Below, piece by piece: positions 1 through 8,240 of a stretch of 25,746 nucleotides of DNA. The stretch covers positions 1 through 25,746 of the forward strand of contig CANQFX010000006.1 of NCBI GenBank assembly GCA_947600015.1, in the 5' to 3' direction. Source of the stretch: an uncultured Bacilli bacterium (GTDB lineage Bacteria; Bacillota_I; Bacilli_A; RF39; UBA660). Position numbers and translations under genes: made by a program. The notes below the pieces were generated by a model that was not told the origin of the DNA, made no database searches, and saw nothing but the letters and a program-made list of their open reading frames with translations. The first letter of the stretch is position 1. Each line of letters starts with the position of its first letter.

Positions 1-28
1 TTTAAAATAATAAATAAAAAAAGAAAAG

Positions 29-77
29 GTCCCTTTTTAAAGGGACGCATGACAAAATTTATTTTGTCATTTTTTTA
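29..77 (+). terminator. Tandem hairpins ending in an intrinsic terminator
   Basis: Two hairpins lie back to back. The first has arms GTCCCTTT (29-36) and AAAGGGAC (39-46) with a 2-nt spacer. The second has arms ATGACAAAAT (49-58) and ATTTTGTCAT (61-70), followed at once by a run of T at 71-76. The second is a good rho-independent terminator for a plus-strand gene that ends before the window. Read on the minus strand, the first hairpin is also followed by a T-rich tract, so the pair may stop transcription from both sides. Confidence 0.8.
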
Positions 78-107
78 TTGCTTCTTTCTTTTTATTTATG
101 ATATCAT
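78..107 (+). promoter_or_regulatory. Possible pyk promoter
   Basis: TTGCTT (78-83) and TATCAT (102-107) are separated by 18 nt, about 25 nt upstream of the pyk ribosome binding site. Bases 98-107 also form a perfect 10-bp palindrome, ATGATATCAT. The -35 match is only moderate and the region is AT-rich. A promoter is expected here because a terminator lies directly upstream, but the exact boxes are uncertain. Confidence 0.35.
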
Positions 108-133
108 TTATATGATACTAGGAGGTAGTAAAG

Positions 134-1549
134 ATGAAGAAGACAAAAATTATTTGTAGTATTGGACCCGCTTCTTGTACTACGGATATTATTGAAAAAA
201 TGATGATGGCAGGAATGGATGTAGCGCGCATTAATTTTACTCATGCAAATACGATTCAAGAAAGAGATGATGCCATTATATCAATCAAAAATGCTCGTCA
301 TCGTACCCACAGAAATGTTGCTATTCTTTGGGATACTAGAGGGCCAGAATTTCGTACTGGTGCGATGAAAGAAGATATCACACTAGTAGCAGGAGAAAAA
401 ATTCGCATTGTCAAAGAAGAAGTATTGGGAAATGCGAAAAGAATTAGCGTTAATCATAAGGAAGCCTTAGATGCTTTTCAAATAGGAAATATTGTGCTAC
501 TTGAAAATGCGAAAATGAAATTAGAAGTGATTAGCAAAGAAGAAGATGGTATTACTTGTCAAATTATAGAAGGGGGTATCTTAGGAAGTCATAAGAGTAT
601 TAGTGTTCCAGGGATTCATCTAAATCTACCTTATTTAAGTGATGTTGATCGAAGAGATATCCAATATGCTTGTTGTCATGAAGGTGAATTTTTAGCAATT
701 TCTTTTGTTTCTTGTAAAGAGGATGTTTTAGAAGTAAAAGAAATTTTAAAAGAGTATCATCGAGAAGATTTACAAATTATCTGTAAAATAGAAAGTAATT
801 TAGGTATAGAAAATTTAGAATCGATTCTAGAAGTAAGTGATGGAATTATGGTCGCTCGTGGTGATTTAGGAACCGAAGTTGCTTCGGAACGACTTCCTTT
901 AATCCAAAAAGAAATGATAAAAACCTGTCGTAAAATGGGAAAAATTTGTATTGTCGCAACAGAAATGCTAGAGACCATGATGGAAAATAATCGTCCGAAA
1001 CGTGCTGAAACTAGCGACATTGCGAATGCTGTTTTGGATGGAGTAGATGCTTTAATGTTAAGTGGAGAAACAACGATAGGAAAGCATCCAGTAGAAGCTG
1101 TTTCTGCTATGGCTAGAATTTGTGAGGCAACAGAAGCGTATGCTAATTTTCATTATATTGAGCAAAAAGAAAAAATTACTTCTATTCCTAAAGCAATTGC
1201 GGAAAGTGTGGTAGAGAGTGCGAATCGATTAGATGCAAAAATTATTTGTGCCGCAACGATGAGTGGAAAGACAGCAAAATTAATTAGTAATTTAAAACCC
1301 TCTTCTCTTATTTTAGGATTGTGTCCTAATGAAAAAGTAGGGCGTAGTTTGGCACTTCATTGGGGTGTTTATCCTATGGTAATTCCTATTTGTAAATTGA
1401 CAGATGAGGTATTGATAGAAAGTGTTGCCGCTGCCAAGAGATTTATGCCATTACAGAAAGATGATTATCTTGTTATCACTGGTAGTTTTCCAAATATTGG
1501 GAAATCCAGACCAACAAATCTAATGAAAATTGAAAAAATAGAAGAATAA
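134..1549 (+). CDS. pyk: Pyruvate kinase
   Basis: Pyruvate kinase transfers phosphate from phosphoenolpyruvate to ADP, the last ATP-forming step of cytosolic glycolysis. The 471-residue length is that of bacterial enzymes without the extra C-terminal PEP-utiliser domain. Visible marks are the N-terminal KTKIICSIGPAS, the active-site segment CKIES (catalytic-type Lys at about 218), MVARGDLG (239-246) and the ATEML...RAETSDIANAVLDG region (275-303). The start is set by AGGAGGT nine bases or so upstream. The gene stands alone between terminators. Several near-invariant positions are altered: NFTHA where NFSHG is usual, and WDTRGPEFRTG where LDTKGPEIRTG is usual. The catalytic Arg, Lys and Asp residues appear kept, so I expect an active but divergent enzyme. 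The C-terminal third is the usual effector domain; no effector can be named. Confidence 0.95.
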   Translation: MKKTKIICSIGPASCTTDIIEKMMMAGMDVARINFTHANTIQERDDAIISIKNARHRTHRNVAILWDTRGPEFRTGAMKEDITLVAGEKIRIVKEEVLGNAKRISVNHKEALDAFQIGNIVLLENAKMKLEVISKEEDGITCQIIEGGILGSHKSISVPGIHLNLPYLSDVDRRDIQYACCHEGEFLAISFVSCKEDVLEVKEILKEYHREDLQIICKIESNLGIENLESILEVSDGIMVARGDLGTEVASERLPLIQKEMIKTCRKMGKICIVATEMLETMMENNRPKRAETSDIANAVLDGVDALMLSGETTIGKHPVEAVSAMARICEATEAYANFHYIEQKEKITSIPKAIAESVVESANRLDAKIICAATMSGKTAKLISNLKPSSLILGLCPNEKVGRSLALHWGVYPMVIPICKLTDEVLIESVAAAKRFMPLQKDDYLVITGSFPNIGKSRPTNLMKIEKIEE

Positions 1550-1577
1550 AAATACGCAATGATGATTGCGTATTTTT
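1548..1577. terminator. Bidirectional terminator between pyk and gmk
   Basis: Perfect 13-bp arms (1548-1560 and 1565-1577) enclose a GATG loop. The stem begins with five A and ends with five T, so it can terminate the converging pyk (+) and gmk (-) transcripts. It overlaps the pyk stop codon. Confidence 0.93.
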
Positions 1578-1586
1578 GATGAGATT

Positions 1587-2270
1587 CTAATTAATTTTAC
1601 TTGAAAGGGATTCATTGATAAAATCCTCTTTCATCAGTAATTCATGAATTTCTTCTTCTTTTGTATCTAAATAAATTTCTTCAATTCGATCTACACGACA
1701 TTTTTCTGCTTTAATAATTGCTTCAACTTTTTCTACTGCCTCTTCTAATGTATCATTTACTACAACATAATTATATTTTGATACTTCATTAATTTCTTGG
1801 TAGGCAGTATGAAATCGTTCTATTATTTTTTCATTACTGTCCGTGTTCCTTTTTTTGAGACGATATAATAAAATTTTTAAAGATGGAGGCAAGATAAAAA
1901 TAAATAAAGCTTCTGGAATTAATTTTTTAATATTTGTTGCTCCCTCTATTTCAATTTCTAAAATTACATCAATTCCTTCTTCTAATTTCTTTTTTATTAT
2001 ATGCTTTGGGGTTCCATAATAATTTCCAACATAATTTGTATATTCTAGGAAATATCCTTCTTTGATTTTTTGTTCAAATTCTTCTTTGGTAATAAAATCA
2101 TATGTAACACCAGGAATATCATTGTCACGAATGGCTCTTGATGTTGTAGAAACAGATAAAAAACGTGTAGTATGGTCATTTTCTAATAATTTTTTAATGA
2201 TACTTCCTTTTCCGCTACCGCTAGGACCCGATATGACAATTAAATCACCGGTTTTCTTTTCTTTTATCAT
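1587..2270 (-). CDS. gmk: Guanylate kinase
   Basis: Guanylate kinase phosphorylates GMP to GDP with ATP in the cytosol, essential for GTP supply. The N-terminal P-loop GPSGSGKG (residues 15-22) is followed by the GMP-binding region with STTSRAIR and the EYTNYVGNYYGTP segment, both typical of the family. At 227 residues it is about 20 longer than most bacterial homologues; the extra part is an acidic C-terminal tail rich in Glu and Lys. The start is supported by AAGGAGGAG at 2276-2284 on the minus strand, inside the end of tmcAL. Only two bases separate the tmcAL stop from this start, so the two are almost certainly cotranscribed and translationally coupled. Confidence 0.95.
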   Translation of the reverse strand: MIKEKKTGDLIVISGPSGSGKGSIIKKLLENDHTTRFLSVSTTSRAIRDNDIPGVTYDFITKEEFEQKIKEGYFLEYTNYVGNYYGTPKHIIKKKLEEGIDVILEIEIEGATNIKKLIPEALFIFILPPSLKILLYRLKKRNTDSNEKIIERFHTAYQEINEVSKYNYVVVNDTLEEAVEKVEAIIKAEKCRVDRIEEIYLDTKEEEIHELLMKEDFINESLSSKIN

Positions 2271-2272
2271 TT

Positions 2273-3421
2273 TTACTCCTCCTTATATAGTTTATTTTTA
2301 TATTCTTTCTCTAGTAAGGTGCTATCTTCTTTGTTCGGCAAAGCATAAATCGAAGTTGTACTGATTTCAAAGTCTAACATTAAATCTTTTTCTTTTGAAA
2401 TTTTACTAATGATTGGTACACAAACTTCTTTTTTTATTTGATTTAAATACTTTTTTCCTTTTTCATTCATTCCTAGGATACGAATATAACGAATTTCATT
2501 CATTTGTTTTGCTTTTTCTTTGGTAAATCCACATAAAATATGAAGAAGCATTCTAGAAATTTTATTATGTGTATACCGTTTACTTTTAATTTTTGATATT
2601 AATTCTTCATATGTGGAACAATGTTTGATTTCTTGTTTTAATTTGTTTTCAATTCCTTCTTCTACTCCTTGATAAATAGATAAATCTTTTTCTGTAAGTA
2701 GTTTATATTTTAAAAGTGGAAAATAATTCTCTAAAAAGTGGAGATTTTTTAAGTAGGGCAATACATAAGCAGGGACTTGTGATGTAATATTGTTTTTTGT
2801 TTGTAATGCTTTTCTAATTGCTTTTGCACTGGAAATTTCACCTTCTAATTTTTCACTGTGATAAGAATTTGTTCGTTTTATTGTTTCTGGTATTATATGA
2901 TAGTGGTTTTTCTTAATTGTTTTTATATAACTAATGGCAAGTAAATCATTGGGAGAAGAGGTCACTTCTTTTTGTGTTAAGTCTTTTAATGCAAAAGAAA
3001 GTGCTGTAGGATAATTATTTCCAAATTTTAAATACATTTGTACTAAAGGGTTAAAATCAGGATGATGAAGTTCTGCTTCTACGATTTCTTCTAGTGCGTT
3101 TAAATCATTACATTCTGTACCAAAAATTACTTTTTTTACATGTAAATATTCTAATATTGTTATTGCACCATAACTAAAATAATCTGCACTTTGGGTTGCG
3201 AATGGAAAAGGCAGTTCAATAATTAAGTCACATCCTGCTTGTAGGGCAATTTCTTTCTTTTGCCATTTATCAATTATGGAAGGTTCTCCTCGTTGAGTGA
3301 AATTGCCACTTAATACTAAAACAATAATATCGTTTGGATATTTCTCTTTTATCTTTGTTAATTGATATAAATGTCCATTATGAAACGGATTATATTCTGC
3401 AATTATTCCCACTGCTTCCAT
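2273..3421 (-). CDS. tmcAL: tRNA(Met) cytidine acetate ligase TmcAL (YlbM family)
   Basis: TmcAL of Bacillus subtilis (formerly YlbM) makes N4-acetylcytidine at the wobble base of elongator tRNA-Met using acetate and ATP. This protein has the family start GIIAEYNPFHNGH (residues 5-17) with the HxGH nucleotidyltransferase motif at 14-17, then LSGNFTQRGEP, and the TSSPNDLLAISYIK segment. It has 382 residues against roughly 415 in B. subtilis, mostly a shorter C-terminus. The start is fixed by AAGGAGG immediately upstream. It is first in an operon with gmk and is divergent from murG. Older annotations call this family a nucleotidyltransferase of unknown function; the specific role here is assigned by homology only. 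Confidence 0.9.
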   Translation of the reverse strand: MEAVGIIAEYNPFHNGHLYQLTKIKEKYPNDIIVLVLSGNFTQRGEPSIIDKWQKKEIALQAGCDLIIELPFPFATQSADYFSYGAITILEYLHVKKVIFGTECNDLNALEEIVEAELHHPDFNPLVQMYLKFGNNYPTALSFALKDLTQKEVTSSPNDLLAISYIKTIKKNHYHIIPETIKRTNSYHSEKLEGEISSAKAIRKALQTKNNITSQVPAYVLPYLKNLHFLENYFPLLKYKLLTEKDLSIYQGVEEGIENKLKQEIKHCSTYEELISKIKSKRYTHNKISRMLLHILCGFTKEKAKQMNEIRYIRILGMNEKGKKYLNQIKKEVCVPIISKISKEKDLMLDFEISTTSIYALPNKEDSTLLEKEYKNKLYKEE

Positions 3422-3446
3422 TTGCGTCCTCCTTCTGTTTTTTTGT

Positions 3447-3475
3447 ATTTTAACATATTATACAGTAGTTTACAA
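3447..3475 (-). promoter_or_regulatory. Promoter for tmcAL-gmk
   Basis: On the minus strand TTGTAA (3475-3470) and TAAAAT (3452-3447) are 17 nt apart, with the tmcAL ribosome binding site about 10 nt downstream of the expected start of transcription. Both boxes are one or two bases from consensus. Confidence 0.6.
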
Positions 3476-3495
3476 TCCTTCTTTGCTCCATTTTA

Positions 3496-3524
3496 TTTAC
3501 ATATTTTTATTATTGCGATATAAT
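3496..3524 (+). promoter_or_regulatory. Distal promoter for murG operon
   Basis: TTTACA (3496-3501), a 17-nt spacer and TATAAT (3519-3524) form a near-consensus sigma-A promoter. It would give a leader of about 110 nt before murG. That leader contains a small GC-richer inverted repeat (GCCC at 3540-3543 with GGGTGC at 3550-3555), but no terminator and no recognisable riboswitch. Confidence 0.65.
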
Positions 3525-3611
3525 TTAGATAGAAAATAAGCCCTTAATTGGGTGCTAATACGTTGTGTGAAAGAATACAATAAAATAGTAGAAATTTTTA
3601 AAGAAAAATTA

Positions 3612-3620
3612 TGTTATAAT
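3612..3620 (+). promoter_or_regulatory. Proximal extended -10 promoter for murG
   Basis: TGTTATAAT (3612-3620) is a textbook extended -10 element (TG, one base, TATAAT). No good -35 is visible, as is common for extended -10 promoters. It would start transcription about 13 nt before the murG start codon, leaving a very short leader containing GGGGTGAT as ribosome binding site. Confidence 0.55.
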
Positions 3621-3640
3621 GAATTAACTGGGGTGATATC

Positions 3641-4717
3641 ATGAAAGCCATTGTTGTTGCAGGAGGAACAGGAGGACATATCTATCCGGCCCTTGCGATT
3701 ATAAATAAATTAAAGGAAAAAGAAAAAGGCAGTGAAATTTTATATATTGGAACTACCGATCGAATGGAAAAAGATGTAATTCCGAATCATGGAATTTCTT
3801 ATATTGGAATAGAAATGGCAGGCTTAGATAGAAAACATCTATTCTCTAATTTTTCTGTTTTAAAAAAATATCAAAAAGCAATTAAAAAAGTAAAAGAAGA
3901 AATAAAAAAATTTGATCCTGAAATTGTCATTGGAGTAGGTGGGTATATTACAGCGCCAGTTTTATATGCTGCACATCGTTTAGGTTATAAAACAGTCATT
4001 CATGAGCAAAATTCACATCCAGGAATTTCAAATCGTTTTTTAGGACATTTTGCCGATCGAATTTTTGTATCCTTGCCAAATACGGTTTCTTGTTTTAATC
4101 GTAAAAAAACAGTTTATACAGGGAATCCTCGTAGTGAGGAAATTTTGGCAGTACAAAAGATTTCAAAAGATACTTTAGGATTTGATGAAAATAAAAAACT
4201 TGTTGTGATTGTGATGGGATCGTTAGGATCTACTACGATGACAGAAAAGATAAAAGATTTAATTTCTGGTTTTATTAATAAAAATTATCAAGTGTTAATT
4301 ATTACAGGAAATACTTATTATGATCAATATCAAAAAAATGATCTTCCAGATAATGTAAAACTACTTCCTTTCTATGATCAATTAATTAATTTGTTAAAAG
4401 ATAGTGATTTGATTATTTCTAGAGCAGGAGCTTCTACGATTTCTGAAATTACTGCTATTGGACTTCCAGCAATTTTAGTTCCATCTCCTTATGTAACAGC
4501 AAATCATCAATATAAAAATGCGAAAGAGCTAGAAGATCGAGGTGCTTGTAAAATTATCACGGAAGAGGAATTTACAAAAGAAAAGGTAATTTTTGAAATT
4601 GATAAATTATTTGATGATAGAAATTTATATTGTAAGATGAGAGATGCGAGTAAAAAATTAGGAGTTCGGGACTCTGCTACTAAGATTTATGAGGAAATTA
4701 GAAAGTTGATAGGGTGA
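3641..4717 (+). CDS. murG: UDP-GlcNAc:lipid I GlcNAc transferase MurG
   Basis: MurG adds GlcNAc from UDP-GlcNAc to lipid I on the inner face of the membrane, forming lipid II. The protein has the N-terminal glycine loop GGTGGH (8-13), GVGGY (98-102), HEQN (121-124), a second glycine loop MGSLGS (192-197; GGSxGA is commoner), and the UDP-GlcNAc site SRAGAST with Glu269. Its 358 residues are the family length. The start has GGGGTGAT eight bases upstream. It heads a compact operon with murB (4-nt gap) and divIB. The stop is TGA, which shows the standard genetic code is used. Confidence 0.96.
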   Translation: MKAIVVAGGTGGHIYPALAIINKLKEKEKGSEILYIGTTDRMEKDVIPNHGISYIGIEMAGLDRKHLFSNFSVLKKYQKAIKKVKEEIKKFDPEIVIGVGGYITAPVLYAAHRLGYKTVIHEQNSHPGISNRFLGHFADRIFVSLPNTVSCFNRKKTVYTGNPRSEEILAVQKISKDTLGFDENKKLVVIVMGSLGSTTMTEKIKDLISGFINKNYQVLIITGNTYYDQYQKNDLPDNVKLLPFYDQLINLLKDSDLIISRAGASTISEITAIGLPAILVPSPYVTANHQYKNAKELEDRGACKIITEEEFTKEKVIFEIDKLFDDRNLYCKMRDASKKLGVRDSATKIYEEIRKLIG

Positions 4718-4721
4718 AGTT

Positions 4722-5630
4722 ATGAAAGAAGTTCTTGAAGTATTAGAACAAGAAAATATTGGAAAAATAGAGAAGAATGTTTCTTTGAAAAAATATACGA
4801 CATATCGTGTAGGTGGAGTAGCAAGTGCAATTATTTATCCTAAAAATATTGATGCTTTAGTTCGTTCTATTAAAATATTAAAAGACAATCATATTACTTA
4901 TAAGATATTAGGAAATGGGTCTAATTTACTTTTTAGTGATAAAAAATATGAGGGAGTGTTGATTAAACTTTCTGCCTTTGACCATATTGAATTTTTTGGA
5001 AATGAGAAAGTGCGGGTAGGTGCTGGTTTTTCTTTAATGAAACTTTCTTTACTCACAGCCAAGAGAGGTTTGACAGGATTAGAGTTCGCCTCTGGTATTC
5101 CTGGCACGATTGGAGGAGGAATTTTCATGAATGCAGGGGCCTATAAGAGTGATATGGGTTATGTAGTGAGAGAGGTAAAAGTATTAACTCCAGATTTAAA
5201 AATTATTACCTTAGAAAATAAAGAGATGAATTTTCATTATCGTAGTTCCTTTTTACAAAAACATCCAGATTATATTTGCTTAGAAGTAGTAATAAAATTA
5301 GAAAAAGGAGATAAAAATAAAATTGAAGAAGTTATTCGGGAAAGAAGAAAAAGAAGAGTAGAAACACAGCCTTTAGAATATCCTTCTGCAGGATCTGTTT
5401 TTCGTAATCCAGAAGGAAAGTTTGCAGGAGAGATGATTGAAAAGCTTGGATTTAAAGGGAAAAAACAAGGTGGTGCTATGGTGAGCGCCAAACATGCTAA
5501 TTTTATTATTAATTATAAAGATGCTAGCAGTAGTGATATTAGAAAATTAATTGAAGAGGTACATGATAAAGTATTAGAAGAGTATCATGTAGATATGAAA
5601 ATAGAACAAGAATTTGTGAATTGGGAGTAA
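4722..5630 (+). CDS. murB: UDP-N-acetylenolpyruvoylglucosamine reductase MurB
   Basis: MurB is the cytosolic FAD enzyme that reduces UDP-GlcNAc-enolpyruvate to UDP-MurNAc with NADPH. FAD-binding marks are TTYRVGG (26-32), GNGSN (64-68) and SGIPGTIGG (124-132). The substrate-side YRSS lies at 173-176, and the catalytic serine is Ser225 in SAGSVFRNP. A C-terminal Glu near 295-297 probably completes the site. The 302-residue length and lack of the type I insertion match the type II (Firmicutes) form. The ribosome binding site AGGGTGAAG lies in the last codons of murG, so the two are translationally coupled. Its stop overlaps the divIB Shine-Dalgarno region. Confidence 0.96.
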   Translation: MKEVLEVLEQENIGKIEKNVSLKKYTTYRVGGVASAIIYPKNIDALVRSIKILKDNHITYKILGNGSNLLFSDKKYEGVLIKLSAFDHIEFFGNEKVRVGAGFSLMKLSLLTAKRGLTGLEFASGIPGTIGGGIFMNAGAYKSDMGYVVREVKVLTPDLKIITLENKEMNFHYRSSFLQKHPDYICLEVVIKLEKGDKNKIEEVIRERRKRRVETQPLEYPSAGSVFRNPEGKFAGEMIEKLGFKGKKQGGAMVSAKHANFIINYKDASSSDIRKLIEEVHDKVLEEYHVDMKIEQEFVNWE

Positions 5631-5632
5631 AT

Positions 5633-6322
5633 ATGGCAAAAAAAATAGTCAAACGAAAAAAACTAAGAGTATTTCCTTTTTTCATTTTGCTTATTATTTT
5701 AATAGGTTTTTTTTCTGGTGGCTATTTTTATTTTCAATTACCTATTCAGAATATTTTAATTACTAATACAAAATATTTAAATGATGACTATATATTAGAA
5801 CTTGCTAATATAAAAAATTATCCTAGTTTTTTTACTGTTACTTCTAGGGGAATGGAAAAGAAATTGAAAGCTTCTCCTTATATCAAAAAAGCAGAAGTTA
5901 AAAGAAAGTTTTTTCATACGTTTCAAATCAAAGTATATGAAAATGCTCCTTTATTTTTAGAGTATTCTTCTAATCAAGTGATTTTTGAAGATAAAACTGC
6001 TGTGGAGGAGAGCAAGTTGTTGACTTCTGTTCGTATTCCTCGCTTATTAAATTATGTTCCAGATAATAAATATGAGTCATTTATCAAAGGAATGAGTAAT
6101 ATTAAAAAAGAGGTATTAGGGAAAATATCAGATATTGAGTATACGCCAAATGATTATGATAAAGATCGTTTTGTCTTATATATGGATGATGGTAATATGG
6201 TTTATTTGACATTAACCAAGTTTAAAATGATTAATTATTACAATGATGTATTAAGTCAATTAGAAGGTAGAAAAGGAATTTTATATCTAGATAATGGAAA
6301 TCATTTCCAGATAAAGGAGTAG
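5633..6322 (+). CDS. divIB: Cell division protein DivIB/FtsQ
   Basis: DivIB/FtsQ is a bitopic divisome protein that joins FtsL/DivIC and links the Z-ring to septal wall synthesis. This 229-residue protein has a short basic cytoplasmic head (KKIVKRKK), one membrane helix at about 11-34, then an extracellular POTRA-type domain beginning LPIQNILITNTKYL, with SPYIKKAEVKRKF typical of the family. I place the start at ATG 5633 with GGGAG at 5623-5627 as its binding site; a TTG at 5621 would itself overlap that site. It ends the compact murG-murB-divIB set. In most Firmicutes the next genes are ftsA and ftsZ; here about 8.8 kb separates them. Confidence 0.88.
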   Translation: MAKKIVKRKKLRVFPFFILLIILIGFFSGGYFYFQLPIQNILITNTKYLNDDYILELANIKNYPSFFTVTSRGMEKKLKASPYIKKAEVKRKFFHTFQIKVYENAPLFLEYSSNQVIFEDKTAVEESKLLTSVRIPRLLNYVPDNKYESFIKGMSNIKKEVLGKISDIEYTPNDYDKDRFVLYMDDGNMVYLTLTKFKMINYYNDVLSQLEGRKGILYLDNGNHFQIKE

Positions 6323-6366
6323 AAATGTAGCATCATAATTTTAGAAAAGAAAGGAATCAATTAATC

Positions 6367-7866
6367 ATGAAACAAAAGCGATTAAAACAAATTATTTTTA
6401 TATTACTGATACTCATTGGTATCCTTTCTCGAGTATTATGTTGTACGAAAATTTCAGAAATAAATTCCGATGAGATTGTAACCATTGTAAATGCAAAAAG
6501 CATTGCAGAGACTGGCAAAAGTCTAGATAATATTACCATGCCAATTTACCTAAATGGTTGGGGAGGGCAATCTGTTGCTTTGCTATATCTTATGGTAATT
6601 AGTATTAAAATATTTGGTTACCATTTATTTTCAGCACGACTTCCTATTTTTATAATCAGCATTTTATCTTTCTTTGTTTTGTATGATTTTGTAAAAAAAT
6701 TGACTAAAAAAGAATCGATTGCGCTTATTGCTTTGGGGTTAACTGTGATTTCTCCATGGCATATTCAACAATCGTTATGGGCACTAGATTGTAATTTATT
6801 TCCTCACTTATTTCTTCTTGCTTTAGATATATTTTATACTGGTGTAGTAAAAAATAAAAAAAGTTTACTTTATTTTGGAATAATTTGTTTTGGCATTTCT
6901 ATGTATTCTTATGTTGTTTCTTTTTTATTTGTTCCAATCTTTCTGATTATATTTTTGATTTATTTAAAAAAGAAAAGAAAAATAAATTGGAAAGACTTCT
7001 TTTTTATGATATTACTTTTTTCTTTTATTATTTTCCCTTTATTTTTAACTATTCTATTTAATGTATTTCAAATTAATCAAACGTTTCAATTTTTAGGATT
7101 TACGATTCCTTATTATCCAAATTTACAGCGTAATACAGATTTATTATTTTTTATAAATCATCCTATAAAAACTTTACTGTCAAATGCAGTATTTCTTTTT
7201 AATTTAATTTTGAGGCAAACAGATAATACCGTGTGGAATGCTTCTAATACATTTGGAATATTTTACCATATTACTCTTGTCTTTATCATATTGGGACTTT
7301 TTTCTATGATAAAAGAAAAGAAATATAAAATTCTTTTCTTATGGTTAGGACTTTCTATTTTAGATGCTCTTCTTATTCATTTTAATATCAACAGACTGAA
7401 TTTTTTATGGTATAATTTAATTATTATAGCGAGTATTGGTATGGAAAGTATATACACTAAAGTTTCTATAAAAAAAGAATATTGTGTTATAGTAATTTTC
7501 TTTTATATTGTTTTATTTAGTAGTTATTTTTTATTGTTTTATGGTAAGGATTATAAAAAAATGATTTATAATGATAATTTTTCTCGTGGATTTTATGGTA
7601 GTTTAAATTATATTAAAACAATAGATAAACCAATTGTATATTATGATAATTTAATCAAAGATCAAAGTATGAAATTATATGTTCAATTGAATCAAGATGA
7701 AACAAAGCAATACCAAGTAATAACAGATTCTAAGAAAATAAAAACTAAATTAAAAAATATCAATAAAGAAGAAATATTAATTTTAGATTGTAAAAATCAT
7801 CATTACAACATTCCTAAAACGGATAATAAAAAAAGAATAGGTGATTATGTAATTTTATATAAATAA
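6367..7866 (+). CDS. Polytopic membrane glycosyltransferase, GT39/ArnT/PMT-like
   Basis: This 499-residue protein has about eleven hydrophobic helices and the layout of GT-C glycosyltransferases, which move sugars from polyprenyl-phosphate donors onto extracellular acceptors. After the first helix comes an outward loop with the acidic pair Asp35-Glu36 (SDE), matching the catalytic loop of PMT/ArnT-like enzymes. Then follow GGQSVALLYLM and FSARLP, a pattern common in Firmicutes members of this superfamily. The C-terminal 90 or so residues are soluble and charged. It is not a close relative of the five paralogues downstream: it lacks their NYGF, DLC..GLFDF and GNxGYHG motifs. The binding site AAAGGA sits 13 nt before the ATG, rather far. 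It may be cotranscribed from murG onward; I see no promoter or terminator after divIB. The sugar and acceptor are unknown. Confidence 0.72.
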   Translation: MKQKRLKQIIFILLILIGILSRVLCCTKISEINSDEIVTIVNAKSIAETGKSLDNITMPIYLNGWGGQSVALLYLMVISIKIFGYHLFSARLPIFIISILSFFVLYDFVKKLTKKESIALIALGLTVISPWHIQQSLWALDCNLFPHLFLLALDIFYTGVVKNKKSLLYFGIICFGISMYSYVVSFLFVPIFLIIFLIYLKKKRKINWKDFFFMILLFSFIIFPLFLTILFNVFQINQTFQFLGFTIPYYPNLQRNTDLLFFINHPIKTLLSNAVFLFNLILRQTDNTVWNASNTFGIFYHITLVFIILGLFSMIKEKKYKILFLWLGLSILDALLIHFNINRLNFLWYNLIIIASIGMESIYTKVSIKKEYCVIVIFFYIVLFSSYFLLFYGKDYKKMIYNDNFSRGFYGSLNYIKTIDKPIVYYDNLIKDQSMKLYVQLNQDETKQYQVITDSKKIKTKLKNINKEEILILDCKNHHYNIPKTDNKKRIGDYVILYK

Positions 7867-8210
7867 ATTGAAAAGGAAAAGGAAAAAGATGAAATTGATT
7901 TTTTGAACGAATATTTATATAATAAAAATACAATATTTTGCTATTAGAAAAGAATAGTTATTTATTGACAATTATGAACGAAGAAAAAATCAATTATTAT
8001 ACACTTTTAAATTATGGAAATCATGGGTATCATGGTACCACGATGATGCTGAATAAGATAAAACAAGAAAAAAACAGATATTTTGTAATAGAAAAAAAGC
8101 ATGTAGTACATCCCTACAATCAATTCATGTTTGAATTAACGGATTATGTAAGAGAAAATTGTAAGTTAAAACGAAGCATAGGAGAATTTGAAATTTATTA
8201 TAAAGATTAA
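7867..8210 (+). pseudogene. Frameshifted C-terminal remnant of the tandem GT-C paralogue family
   Basis: The open frame from TTG 7938 to 8210 encodes 90 residues that match only the C-terminal domain of the paralogues downstream, with the hallmark GNHGYHG and a terminal EIYYKD like DVYYKE and DIYYKK. The missing preceding part continues in another frame: bases 7867-7947 read EKEKDEIDFLNEYLYNKNTIF before a stop, which aligns with the region just before this domain in the intact genes. The two frames meet near 7936-7945, so a one-base indel broke the gene. The N-terminal 300 or so residues are absent and the remnant begins directly after the stop of the previous gene. A separately translated 90-residue product from TTG is possible, but no good ribosome binding site precedes it. 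Confidence 0.8.
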
Positions 8211-8240
8211 AAAATAATTGGGGAAAGGAGGTAAACTATA

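Noticed and set aside
29..46. Riboswitch or T-box remnant before pyk
   Set aside because: Only a simple hairpin is present and no conserved riboswitch core is visible; a terminator explains it.
2062..2364. Plus-strand open frame across the gmk/tmcAL junction
   Set aside because: It is the reverse complement of two well-supported genes, with no Shine-Dalgarno site.
7870..7888. Purine repeat (AAAAGG units) as a phase-variation tract
   Set aside because: Only three imperfect units, located in a decayed gene whose frame break is further downstream at about 7936-7945.
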